From Rhyacophila brunnea (lineage: Eukaryota; Arthropoda; Insecta; Trichoptera; Rhyacophilidae), in the NCBI GenBank assembly GCA_022495005.1, contig JAGYXB010001758.1:186001-250000 (forward strand): DNA of 64,000 bases, given 5' to 3'. A program made the translations under genes and the position numbers. Below, piece after piece: positions 35,434 through 46,335 of the stretch; within the stretch, counting starts at the first letter, position 1; every line of letters starts with the position of its first letter. The notes under the pieces are model-generated. The model ran no database searches and had not been told where the DNA came from. It saw only the letters and a list, made by a program, of their open reading frames with translations.

Positions 35434-35861
35434 AATATTAATTAATTCCTTCGTGCAATAAAATGATGAATTTTCTGATAATTATATAGTCACGTTGTTT
35501 TATGGTATTTTTCCTTTTCTTCTTTTGGTTTGTAAATACATATTATTTTAAGAATGTTTATTATAAATATAAACAATCTCGGTTTTAGTATTTATTCATA
35601 GTTCACAGAGATTAATCAACAGTAACAGATAATACTTCAAACGGTGCACAAAAATAGATTAACAAGATAAGATGACTCGGTCAACCCAATGAGCAGACAA
35701 ATTTGCCGTAGAATTCAATTCAGATATATATCGCATTTGACAACTCGATAACCATACTTAACACTAGAAACGGAACTCAATAGTTTAAGGTACTTAGAAC
35801 TTCAAAATAGTCAAAATAGAGGACCAGTATGATTAAAATGGTCTGATTTAATCAGCGCTTC

Positions 35862-36052
35862 ATACTTATTGTAAAAAACGGCTGGTTAATTTTTTTGTAG
35901 TTAGATAGGACGCACATAGCTTAGCTAGTATAGCAATCTAGTGAACGTGGGTTCGAGTTCTACTGGGCGTCGTATTTTAAATTATTTATGTTCAATAAAT
36001 AATGTATCATTCTCAAATTTCGTGAATTATTTGTTGAATAAAAAAAAATAAG
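35862..36052 (+). repeat. SINE3-like element with shortened tRNA-like head
   Basis: The 64-nt module at 35909-35972 begins GACGCAC and ends GGGCGTCG, which can pair as an acceptor stem (six of seven). It has the A box TAGCTAGTATAGC and a T arm around GGGTTCGAGTTCTAC, but no full anticodon arm. It is followed by the foldback-family arm (TATGTTCAATAAATAATG, TCGTGAATTATTTGTTGAAT) and an A-rich tail. Confidence 0.7.
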
Positions 36053-36059
36053 TGTATTA

Positions 36060-37305
36060 TCTGAGGGTTTTATTCAGTCGATTTTTACGACAGATGCTGT
36101 GAACTTCTCATGGCTCCGAGAATTCTTCTTGGGGCCTAAGTCTCGAATATATTATAATCAAGAGGGTCTTCTCATCAATCTTTCATATTACAAGTGGATA
36201 CTCACTTTTAGTACGAGTAGTAATATCTTCAATACAATTATTGAGGAGCAGAGTAGAAAATTTTCTAATTGCTTAATATAAAACTAAATTGGAACCATAT
36301 TATAGTTTTTCAAAAATTTTCTAATACGAATATAATAGGAGGTTGTTCATTAACATTCTAATAGAAAGAGATTGCTGACAAAACTCTTAATTTTAGTAAT
36401 AAATAATAAGAGGTAATATCGGTAAGAGAATATTTCTCTCTAAATCGATGACCAGTTCAAGTGTTTTTACAGTCATTGCACATGACTCGCTTTTTTCCAA
36501 TCACTGATTACCAATTATTCTGATAAAATCGCACACAATAAATCTCCTAGAAACTTTTTCGTGTTTATTTTTGTGCAACCTGCAAAAATAAATAAACGTT
36601 TATGACCTGCAAACTGCCAATGCAATTTTTGCGCGGGTAATAAATATTGCATGAGGCAACCTAACGATCATTATGGGAAAGTGATTGAAAACAGTTGCAG
36701 CTGACAAATAAAATTAAATATTTACTTATTATATTAATATTTTAAATGGAAATAAATAATAATCAACTAACTTAAAAATATAATAAAGAGTTATTTCAAT
36801 ATTACGACTGAATTATTTTTTTTAAACGGATTAGTCAATATATTATTTGGTAAAAATATAACACAAATACCCACATTCTAAAATGAAACGGTTTATATTG
36901 GAGGGTTTATTCACACTTAGTAAAACCATGGATTCGTGCAAATTAATTATTCAGTATATTTCGCTTTGAAGACATATACATTGATTGGGGTAATATTTAA
37001 ATTATTTTCAATATTTCAAGTTTACGTACATTTTGGCGCGAAATGCAGCGAATTAGATTCAGACGCGATGGTCAAAGTTCGAGGGATAGTTCTCGACTGG
37101 CTAGTACCTACCTTCTGGTTTTCATCCACCCAGAAACAATAGTGTGTAACGGTATTTTTTCACTGGTATCGACTCATTTACAGTTCCAGATATTATTATG
37201 GCCGAGTTTTTTTCTTCGTAACTCTGTCGATTGCAGGATTTTTGATGGAGGATTTAGGCATTTAATATGATATTTGGTATCAATACGTATTATATATATA
37301 TTTTT
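36060..37305. other. Intronic stretch, nothing recognised
   Basis: Open frames here (36099-36281, 36936-37270) have no recognisable motif and overlap one another in different frames, which argues against real genes. Confidence 0.45.
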
Positions 37306-37307
37306 TT

Positions 37308-37520
37308 CTTATGATCATGTTCGATCCTAATAGTATCATATGGGCCACCACACAGTGAAAGTTTGTATTGACTGATTTTTATTTTTACGAGAAATGGATG
37401 TTAGCCACTTGGTCAACCTATTAGGTCCATACTTTGACTACAACTTCCAAACACAAATTGAAAAACAATACGATTATTTGCCATACACAGGCGTGAGCCA
37501 CTTGGCCATCATTATTAATG
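37308..37520 (-). repeat. SINE1 copy lacking the B box, minus strand
   Basis: The reverse complement has the head GATGGCCAAGTGGCTCACGC, then jumps to GGCAAATAATCGTATTGTTT. The body and 3' end (GATACTATTAGGATCGAACA) are typical. The B-box section is deleted. Confidence 0.75.
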
Positions 37521-38047
37521 ACAAATAAGTTAAACCTTATTGTAAATGGATAATAATAATTAATGGATTCTGTATTCAGCTAAAACCTTTTATCCTATTC
37601 TGACTCATATATTCTAATCCATAAAATTGATTTTAATTAAAAAGATAACATGTGAATTACCCACAGCCTTCAAAAAAATATAATTCTATCTATCACTTAA
37701 GCTTGAGGTAGACCTTGGATGACTCAATCAGAATCCTTCACTCTATCGACAGTAAAGTTAATATCCATATCTCCAAACCGTTAATAATTTTCAGTACCTA
37801 CCTAAATAATAATTCCTTTTAATTCATTTTTTTATAAAAGTTATTTCGTAAAAAGAGTTTTTCAATCCAGATTATGCCTTTCGAAATCTTCAGGCTCTAA
37901 ATAATACCTACTATATAATGTAAAAGAATGTTATAATAGGTAATACGATTGTTCAACAGTATATTATTATTATTACAGAGTGAATTTAATCTAAATTTAT
38001 AAGGTAGGTTTTGTACTACATATTATAACTACCACTTACAGGTTGTA

Positions 38048-38220
38048 ATAACAGATCGGTTTCCACGAGAAATGGATGTTAGCCACTTACTCAACCTATT
38101 AGGTCCATACTTTGTGACTCCAAGCACAAATTTAAAATGTATTTGCCAGACCAGGGATTCGAATCATGTGACACACGAAATTATAAGTCGACGTTTAAGC
38201 CACTCGGCCATCGTGGGCTA
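38048..38220 (-). repeat. SINE1 copy, minus strand
   Basis: Reverse complement starts GCCCACGATGGCCGAGTGGC, the clearest tRNA-like 5' end in the family. The B box is GATTCGAATCCCTGGTCTGG, followed by the body to CATCCATTTCTCGTGG. The 3' quarter is missing. Confidence 0.82.
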
Positions 38221-38544
38221 CTCATTTCAGTTACTTCAATTTTAAAACGTGAAAATATCTTGGTTTAATATAACTGAAAAATAAAACATTAAGTAGATAC
38301 TAAACTAAGAAAGAATAATGCTTCGTCATTTAAAAATTTCGATTTTCGTTTTATTTCGTTCCTCAATACGCTGTACATTTCTACCATAAGCCATATGGTT
38401 TTCCATGAAAAGTTGAAAGAATTTAATTCTTATTATATTTCATGGACATGGTAGAATATAAAAATATTTTATTTGAGTGTTTGTCCTAACCAATTCATTG
38501 AATTACTGATAAACATAAAAAAAGTTAATCAATTCTTTTTCTTA

Positions 38545-38795
38545 TTATTACATGACTAATTCACAAAATTTAAAGATATAACATTCTTTTATTACACATT
38601 CATAATTTGAAAATACCTCAGAAATATATATATAAAGCGTTTCATGGAGTATTGTAAAAACTGCTAATTAATTTCATCGCAATTAGATAGGACACACATA
38701 CCATAGTTGGTAGTCACATAGACGTGAATCCCAGGGACGAGAGGGGTGGATTCCGCTGGCCGTCGTATTTTTTTCAAATTATGTATGATCAGTTA
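38545..38795. mobile_element. Foldback arm plus SINE3-like tRNA module
   Basis: A minus-oriented arm (38560-38620) precedes a plus-oriented module (TAGATAGGACACACATACCA .. GGCCGTCG, 38685-38765) related to the one at 35.9 kb. A plus-oriented arm (TTTTCAAATTATGTATGATC) follows. The same arm-module-arm layout is seen at 30.1 kb. Confidence 0.6.
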
Positions 38796-39167
38796 TTATT
38801 TTTATCATAGTTATGGACTTTATTATTATATAGAATTAAACCTCATTTACAGAATGTTGGAAGTAGTTATGTATAGTTAAGATGGCTAGTTTTAATGTCG
38901 GTAAAATCAATATTTCCCCATTTTGAGACAATCGCAAAAAACCCGTTATGCTCATTTTAGGAGTGCAAATAGAATTTTTCTTTTTGCAAACACATTAGTA
39001 AACAATTCTATAAATCGAATAGTGAAATGAAATTTAATGTCGTTACATGTAATAAAAATCATGTTTAAAGTTAGTCGTAAAATATATAAACAGCAGCAAC
39101 CACCGATTTTATTTCATTTAACTAACAAGCAGAGCTGTATTTGATATTTTATAAATTAATAAACTTA

Positions 39168-40050
39168 CGATAGAAAAGTAATATCAAAGACAGAAAAACC
39201 ATAAAAAAATAAAAATGGAACTAACTGACTTTGAAACTAACAACTTCAATTTACAGAGGCCTAATTTGTATTTAACTTTAAAATTGATTTACTCATCTTG
39301 ATACACTCAGCGGCAATTTTTTTAAGCAGGTTACGTAATCAATTTGTCGAAATAGTAATTTATACAAAAATCTTAAAAGATGCTAATTTCTCACAAATTT
39401 ACAATAAAATATAACACGAAAGACGTCAGATACCTCAAACTCAGTAAGTTAGTCGCACCTTTACGTCCCTAAACTCGCCACTGAGTGTACACGCGATAGA
39501 AAAGTAATATCAAAGAAAGAAAAACAATTAAAGAAAATGGAAGTAACTGACTTTGAAACTAACAACTTCAATGTATCTTGATACACTCAGCGGCATTTTT
39601 TTACGCAGGTTACGCAATCAATTTGGCAAAATAGTAATTTATAAAAAATCTTAATATATGCTAATTTCTCAAAATTGTACTATAAAATATAACACAAAAG
39701 ACGTCAGGTACCTCAAAATCAGTAAGCTCGTCGCACCTTTACGTCCCTAAACTCGCTACTGAGTTTACACACGATAGAAAAGTAATATCAAAGAAAGAAA
39801 AACAATAAAAAAAAATGGAAGTAACTGACTTTGAAACTAACAACTTCAATGTATCTTGATACACTCAGCGGCAATTTTTTACGCAGGTTACGTAATAAAT
39901 TTGGCAAAATAGTAATTTATAAAAAATCTTAAAACATGCAAATTTCTCAAAAATTTACTATAAAATATAAAACAAAAGACGTCAGGTACCTCAAAATCAA
40001 TAAGCTCATCGCACCTTTACGTTCCTAAGCTCGCTACTGAGTATACACAC
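39168..40050 (+). repeat. Three-unit tandem array of MITE plus spacer
   Basis: Units begin CGATAGAAAAGTAATATCAA at 39168, 39494 and 39772 (326, 278 and 279 bp). Each unit holds a spacer of about 90 bp (ACTGACTTTGAAACTAACAA) and a MITE of about 186 bp with inverted ends. Unit 1 has 48 extra bases (TTTACAGAGGCCTAATTTGT ..) in the spacer, absent from units 2 and 3. Confidence 0.9.
39302..39489. mobile_element. MITE in the tandem array, first copy
   Basis: Begins TACACTCAGCGGCAATTTTT and ends CTCGCCACTGAGTGTA, imperfect inverted ends starting with TA, as in mariner/Tc1-like elements. Sister copies lie at 39582-39767 and 39860-40045. No transposase is encoded. Confidence 0.75.
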
Positions 40051-40400
40051 TTGTATTCGTTGTTGTTGTAGTAAAAACGCGACTCATGCCAAAGGTCTCA
40101 ACAACTGACGTAGCTTTTAGATAAAGGTAATATAATATGATTATATACACACGTCCGTGAAATATATTGTAACCACGTGTATGCAGCGACAGATAGACGC
40201 TGCAGAATTGCACGTGCGCACGTGTGCGGCGGAACATCGGATTCCTCGCCAACCCGTTTACTTCGTGGCGCTAGCAAACTGTCCAATTGCACGGATGCTG
40301 TTTGATATTACACTTGGTGCGATTGCAAATAAGCTTGGCACAGTTTCACGGGCTTAATTGAGTCAAGCGCTGGACTAGCGCCCAAAACGAAACTGCTTAA
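40051..40400. other. GC-richer unexplained intronic block
   Basis: Contains CACGTG and GCACGTGCGCACGTGTGCG (40210-40230), a near-palindromic run of overlapping E-box-like hexamers. Short frames on both strands have no known motif. Regulatory function is possible but unproven. Confidence 0.4.
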
Positions 40401-40544
40401 ATATAACAGAAGGCGTATTAATTACCCACACTTTGAGAGAGTCTGTTTTAAACATTGACTTATACCAGACAATACAACCAGAAATAGGCCCCATGCAAAT
40501 ATTTAATGGTATTTAAATTTTAATAGATTTAAGTTTTGTATTAA

Positions 40545-40680
40545 TCCATTTGAGTTGTTTTTTGCGACCCGGGTTTCGCCTTTAGACATCTTCAGGTAAT
40601 ATGTGCACTCACCAAAAGGCAAATACACACTGACAACGAATACAATTAACTCTAACTTATATAACAAATCAATACAATAA
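40545..40680 (+). repeat. Repeat shared with 17685-17785
   Basis: GGGTTTCGCCTTTAGACATC and GTGCACTCACCAAAAGGCAA parallel GGGTTTCGTCTTTCGGCATC and GCGCACTCACCAATGGTATA at 17.7 kb, inside a non-LTR 3' region. Confidence 0.6.
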
Positions 40681-40726
40681 AGTAGGTAAAAACTTTATCA
40701 CCTACCTATAAAAATATATTTTCTTT

Positions 40727-40962
40727 TTCTTTCGTCCAAGTCCGATCCTAATAGGATCATAATATGGCCCTCCACAGTGTATTGACTGATTTTGTTTTTA
40801 CGAGAAATGGATGTCAGCCACTTGTTCAACCTATTAGGTCCATACTCTGACTCATACACAATTTGAAAAACAATATTTGTACTTACCAGATCCAGGATTC
40901 GAACATGGGATCCACGATTCAATAGGCCAACGCTTAAGCCGCGCAGCCAACGTGGGATGTAT
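40727..40962 (-). repeat. SINE1 copy, minus strand
   Basis: The reverse complement holds the head GGCTGCGCGGCTTAAGCGTT, B box TGTTCGAATCCTGGATCTGG, body and the 3' end GATCCTATTAGGATCGGACT. The minus-strand open frame here (40698-41045) is only SINE read-through. Confidence 0.85.
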
Positions 40963-41249
40963 AACAAACAAAATATGAATAGTTCTTGTAAAAAAGTCCC
41001 TACTTTATCACCAATAACACACTCGATAAGCGTATAAATCGTCAAAACCTAATAATAGATCATTAGTAATTATGACGGCTCGCAAAAAACGACTCAAACT
41101 GAATAATACAAAACTTAAATCTATTATAATTTAAATTCAAATTCCATCAAGTACCTTCGGTCGATAGTATTAATATTATAATAATTAATGGTATTTAGTT
41201 GAAAACTAATCATGCATATAATTTACCCTATTGAAATGTAGATAAAACT

Positions 41250-41700
41250 CAATCATTAACCTCATCATCGTAATTTTCATCCGGAGTCAATTCAGTGCTA
41301 GATTAAGGTCTCCTCTAGCTCCTTCACCCTTCTATGTCTATAGTTATCTGCTGCCACTAACACCTACCAACCTTTATGAGTTCGTCTATCCAGCGAGATT
41401 TAGAGCGTCCTTGATTAGTGCTTCTTGTGTAGGTAGTGTAAAGCAGTTTTCCACTAGCCGAGTGACATATCCAACATATTATTGTCATTTAATCTGCTTA
41501 GAGACCTCTATCACATCACGTACTCCTGTCTGTCTCCATTTGTATATTTTGTAGTAATTTTGCGTCTTTCCATACCACGTTACACTTATTGCATTTTTTG
41601 TACTTCTCTTAGGTATATTAAGGTTCCATATTTCACATGTATACAATGTACGATATCACATATTTTTTTTATATTGAGAGATCAATTATTGTCAATGATA
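41250..41700 (-). mobile_element. Decayed RTE-type fragment, minus strand
   Basis: 41455-41560 parallels 18030-18160 (AATCTGCTTAGAGACCTCTA against CATCTGCTTGGCGACCTCTA; TTGTATATTTTGTAGTAATT against TTGTTTATTTTGTAGCCATT). 41260-41340 resembles the 26.95 kb terminus. The plus-strand frame at 41482-41760 is a shadow. Confidence 0.55.
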
Positions 41701-44500
41701 TTTGTTAGCCGAGATAAGCCACACACACAACTGCATTGCCGTATATATAATAAAATATAGATACAGACATGGATTTAAGATATAATTTTATAAAAAGGGG
41801 TCAGAATGGAGTTTGTAATGTAAAAAACCTGATCGTATTAAATGAAAACTGTGGAAAATCTCCACTTGATTCTGGGAAAAACTCTCGGTAAAAATTAAAA
41901 ATTCTATTCCTTTTTTTCTTGGTAATTTTCTTATATCAGTCATCGCGGTCATTCTGAAATGTAGTCAAATTCTGAACGACTAAAACTCTTTAAAACCTAC
42001 CCTAACCACCAATCAGTTCAGATTATCTGATCCGCGTCAAATAATATTATGTTCAAAAACTACAGATTGCATTTCTCACATATTGTTGAGCGTTTATTTA
42101 TATATTCCTTCAGGTTTGCTTAATTTTAAAACAATCCCTTGAATTACTATCATATATATTAATTGGCATCTAATCATAAAAAGGTCAGACACTCTTGCCA
42201 TAGACCGTAATGTTGGATCGTCTTGTTTGTCGTTAATTTGTTTGACTGTCCCAAATTTCTTTAGAGTCGCGCTCGCTGGAAATGGACCAGTTAAGATTAA
42301 TCCAACCCAACTACTTAGACTTTGGCGAAAATGATCATTAGCAGACATTTAACGATTTACCAAGCGTGAAAATTACCAGACTTTAAATGAAAACTTTTCA
42401 TAGAGATTCAAAAGGAAAATCAATTATGTCTTATAAGAAGATTACCTACGAACTTTTAATGAAAAAGTTTCCAATACATCAACGCGTCTTCACGTCCATA
42501 CTGTATATGTATATATATTTATGTATAGTAAAATAAGGTTCTACTTAAATTACTTTGGCTCGCTTTGTTAATTGCTTTAAAGGGAAAGGTATGGAAGGTC
42601 CTACGGAAAGTTTCTCCGGGAGCACAAGATTAGATTGGCTTTCCATCTACCCAGTTTACTGCAAATTGGTCTAGAAACATTTATTATATATTTTATAACA
42701 ATAGACGGGTAATATCAAATTGCGTGTAAGCAATAAGGGTTCATAAGCATTAATGATTCTGTCTTTATCAATTTGGAATTTATGAATGTTTCAATACTAT
42801 TTTGAAAGGATATTGAACTATAAATTACCATTGCTCATTGACTCATTAAATAGATTATGATCACATAATAATATTTTGTTGAATAAAGGTTAAGATACAT
42901 TTTAAATGCATCGCAGATATTTCATCTTCATTGATGAATGTTTTTTGTGCATTGCATCAGTTATGCATTTTCAATTAACATAACTACTGAAGTCAGGCCC
43001 GGTCTTAGGTCGATTGGATCAATAGTTAAGCCACGCGCTTTACGCGAGTTACAAAAAAATAAGCGACAAGACAAATGTTTTAAGTTTAAACACTAATTTG
43101 ATTTTTTAAATCCAGCCACTTTAAGAATTATTGGGAAAATTCAACTCCATTCTACGTGTTTATAAAATATTCAATAAAACATTCGAAATAAGTTTATTAG
43201 CATCATGGAAGATTGGGTATGAAACCTATTATAAGACGAATAAAATCGTTAAAAATATTTTGCTGTCTTGCAATTTTATCTATTATTATTAAGAAGCTAA
43301 GAATTTTAAAAAATAATATATACATGAATGACGTACATAGTATGGTGTTTTTGTTTAATCTTATAATTTTATAACTCTGTCGTTTGTATAAACATTTTTA
43401 AAACTGTTCACATTTTTCCCCATCATGTTATGAATATCATAAATTTTAGTCTTAAAAACCCCATATCTTAAAATAAATAAATTTTACTATTCATAAATTC
43501 TGAGATTATGACATTTTTATTTATGAATTACATAATATGCGGCCGATATCAATTATTTAGAAAGATATTTTTTTACGTACCTACCTACTTGAAAATAAAA
43601 AATATAAAATGCTTTTTGTGTTTCCAGTATTGTAGCATAATTAACAAGTACAGGGTCAGAGTTGTCTATAGTTAGTATTTATCAGCTTTTAATTAACGAT
43701 AACTTTGTATTTTAACTAATAAAAGATAAAATAACCACCCTTATTTCCGATTGAACATGAATATACTTCGATCACAGGGGTTTCAAATCTTGTATGTAAG
43801 CTGGCATTTCACGTGATGCGAGAATGATCTAATAGTATCTAATACTACATATAAGTTAGCTGGTTGTCATGAGGATAAGCTTTAACCTATTTCTTTGGAC
43901 TGTAGGAAGGTAGTAGATTTCTTTTCTAGAAAAGCGTGTTGTGATTTGGATTGGGCATAATATTAATCATTAGAATTCACCTAAGTACTGACTGATTTTC
44001 ACTTGTACAAATGATTTAAATGTCCATCTTCGAGGAAAAGGAATAAACATACTTACTGAATACTTTTATATCTTTCAGATAAAACTTACTTCTTTGGCGT
44101 TGAAATATTAAAAGAGGCAAATTGATTTTTCGAATTGCTAGCATTTTGGTGTTCAACAATGGGAGCATTTAAAAATCATTCCATTTTTAATAACATACTT
44201 GTACCAAAATATTTGGATTGAATTTATCCTTAGTAAACCAAGACACAATCAAAATAAATTACAATTGATTTTACCCACTGTTAAAATTTTTATCGAATTG
44301 CTCAATTTATTATTAATTATATTGTATGTACGTATTAGATTTAAACGTTTTTGGAAGCTAATCTTTTTAGGCGCTATATACGTGTAAGTAAATCTGATTC
44401 GGCTGTGTAACAATATCACACAGACGGAAGTGAATATTTTCTTCTGATCTCAATGGTAAACCGCGCCTACTTCTTGCGAACACGCTTATTTATTTACAAT
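41701..44500. other. Intronic stretch, nothing recognised
   Basis: AT-rich. A less AT-rich patch (42545-42670) and the short frames (42094-42348 minus, 44199-44387 plus) show no known motif. Confidence 0.45.
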
Positions 44501-44506
44501 AAGAAG

Positions 44507-44600
44507 AAAATGGCGACATAAGATATCTCGATTGAACTTTAACCAAGAAACGTCAGTCTATTTAAATAATCAGCTGTTACAATGTCGCCATTTTGTTCGT
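44507..44600. repeat. Possible ~90-bp element with 13-bp inverted ends
   Basis: AAAATGGCGACAT (near 44508) is matched by its reverse complement ATGTCGCCATTTT (near 44582-44595). No target duplication was read and no second copy seen. Confidence 0.35.
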
Positions 44601-44719
44601 TCATCGTGTTATGCAACTGGATATAATAATATCGCATATAATAATTATTTACAAAAAAATACCAATATAAATCCTTGTAATCACTTCTGCGAGGTACGTT
44701 GTCATATAACATATTTCAA

Positions 44720-45194
44720 ATGTATTGTTGTTTTTATTTAATAAAACGCAATTTTTTTGTCGTACTTATTCCACTTTTAATCAATAGATTAGGACCGCTT
44801 TCGTCCGCCTCAGAGGGACATTTTCAACTGAATGTTCAGTTCAGTTCAGGGCTCGAAATGGACCGGAGCGCACCGGAGCGCCGTTCCGGTTCGTGAAATT
44901 TGTAAAATTATCGCTCCGTCTCGTGAACAAAATATTTTGACCGTCTGAGGTTGATAGGCCGTATAATATAAAATCTATTTCATTAGATCACACTTATTTT
45001 TATAAAATACACATAAAATTTTATAACTATACGAGCTCTATCGACCGCTCCGGTTCGTAAACTTTTCCATTTCAAGCGCTGGTTTAGTTGAAAATGTCCC
45101 TCTGAGGCGGATGAAACCGGTCCTAATCTATTGATTAAAAGTGGAATAAGTACTACAAAAAAAATGCGTTTTATTAAATAAAAACAACAATACA
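44720..45194. mobile_element. Foldback element (outer arms) hosting a hAT-like MITE
   Basis: The left arm (44720-44842) and right arm (45085-45194) are near-perfect reverse complements: GTATTGTTGTTTTTATTTAA against its complement, and CCGCCTCAGAGGGACATTTT against AAAATGTCCCTCTGAGGCGG. The mirrored ORFs on the two strands arise from the arms. The loop is a separate inserted element. Confidence 0.88.
44847..45081. mobile_element. hAT-like MITE (235 bp) with 8-bp TSD
   Basis: The left end is CAGGGCTCGAAATGGACC; the right end in reverse complement is CAGCGCTTGAAATGGAAA. The CAGxGCTYGAAA start is typical of hAT termini. The flanks GTTCAGTT (44839-44846) and GTTTAGTT (45082-45089) match in seven of eight positions. 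Confidence 0.82.
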
Positions 45195-46227
45195 ATGCAG
45201 TTCCACCATGAATTGACAGTTAACAAAATAAAAGATATTTCAAATGTGTTCCGTAGTGGATACTAGTGATATTTTTCGACCAAAAAATCCTAGTTGACGT
45301 CACGTCACATGCTGAGATGAAGATAGCAACGTTGAGATAAAGATAGTGAATCACATTAGTTTCCGTCAACGCAGTTGAAATAAACATTATTTTTAACGTT
45401 TTATAGCCCTGATATAATATGTGAGTATTTAACATTCAGAAAAATTTATCGTGATTTCGAAGTAATTTCGAATCAATAAAAATAACGTTACAAGAGTTAG
45501 GATGTTATCTACTTCAAATAATATTTTGTGTTTTGTGTTGTTGTTTAGTTTAATTTGTTTACATTCAGTATATAGGTACTGGTGTTGGTTTAAATTCTAA
45601 AAAAGTGACTTATTCATATTGAAATGTGAAGCTACTTTTCTAGGGGTGCAAACATAAATAAAACATTTTCAAGTTGGAAACTCCTGCTCCAACATATTAT
45701 TTAAACCTTTACATGGTTTCTCTTCAAAGTTTCTCCGCCAGCGGTAAATAATATTATTAACATATTCATGAATGCATGTTTGCTATCATTTCCGCTCTAA
45801 GAATACAGTTATTTGCCAATCACATTACATAAGTATATAATGGCTCCATATTATTTTGACACCGGAAATTCTAAATTCAAAACCCGCGCCTGTTCGAATG
45901 CCGGTTATGAGTCGGCGAAATGTCTGGCACGTGTTTTGGAATTCAGTAGACTTCTACGTGAAATGAAAATCCATACAAACAAATTCCACTCCTTGGAAGT
46001 GTGTAGAAATGCGTTCGACTTTGAAACGTGTAATTTCTCTGCAATACGACGTATATAATATTATACTACTGCAAGAAAACTTTTGATATACATATATATT
46101 ACAAAATCAGTTATAAAATACTTTAGGTACCCAAGATACAGAACGAAGACTAAAAAGAATGAGAGAAAAATATTACAAAATTTATACTAAGTACCTAATT
46201 AATAACTGTTTTTTTTTTATTCAAATT

Positions 46228-46335
46228 CAGGCCTCGAAAAGGCCAGGAGCGCGATCCTCGAGTTTATCGTTCCATCTGGTGTAAAAAAATAATTTGATCG
46301 TTTAAGTCTAAGCCAAGCTGACAGACCACATAACA
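46228..46335 (+). mobile_element. hAT-like element end, related to the 44.85 kb copy
   Basis: Starts CAGGCCTCGAAAAGGCCAGG. Its following bases (TTTATCGTTCCATCTGGTG, TGATCGTTTAAGTCTAAGCC) parallel the interior of the 44847-45081 element. The other end was not found, so it is truncated at or near the large inverted repeat. Confidence 0.6.

Noticed and set aside
35909..35972. Functional tRNA gene
   Set aside because: Acceptor and T stems are recognisable, but the anticodon arm is truncated and the sequence is fused to a SINE tail.
36099..36281. Hydrophobic small ORFs across the AT-rich intron as possible micro-proteins
   Set aside because: Phe/Ile/Tyr/Leu/Asn-rich composition is what random AT-rich sequence encodes; no initiation context or conservation can be judged.
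40698..41045. 115-codon minus-strand frame
   Set aside because: It is read-through of a SINE1 copy and its A/T-rich flank; the same peptide phrase appears in other SINE1 copies.
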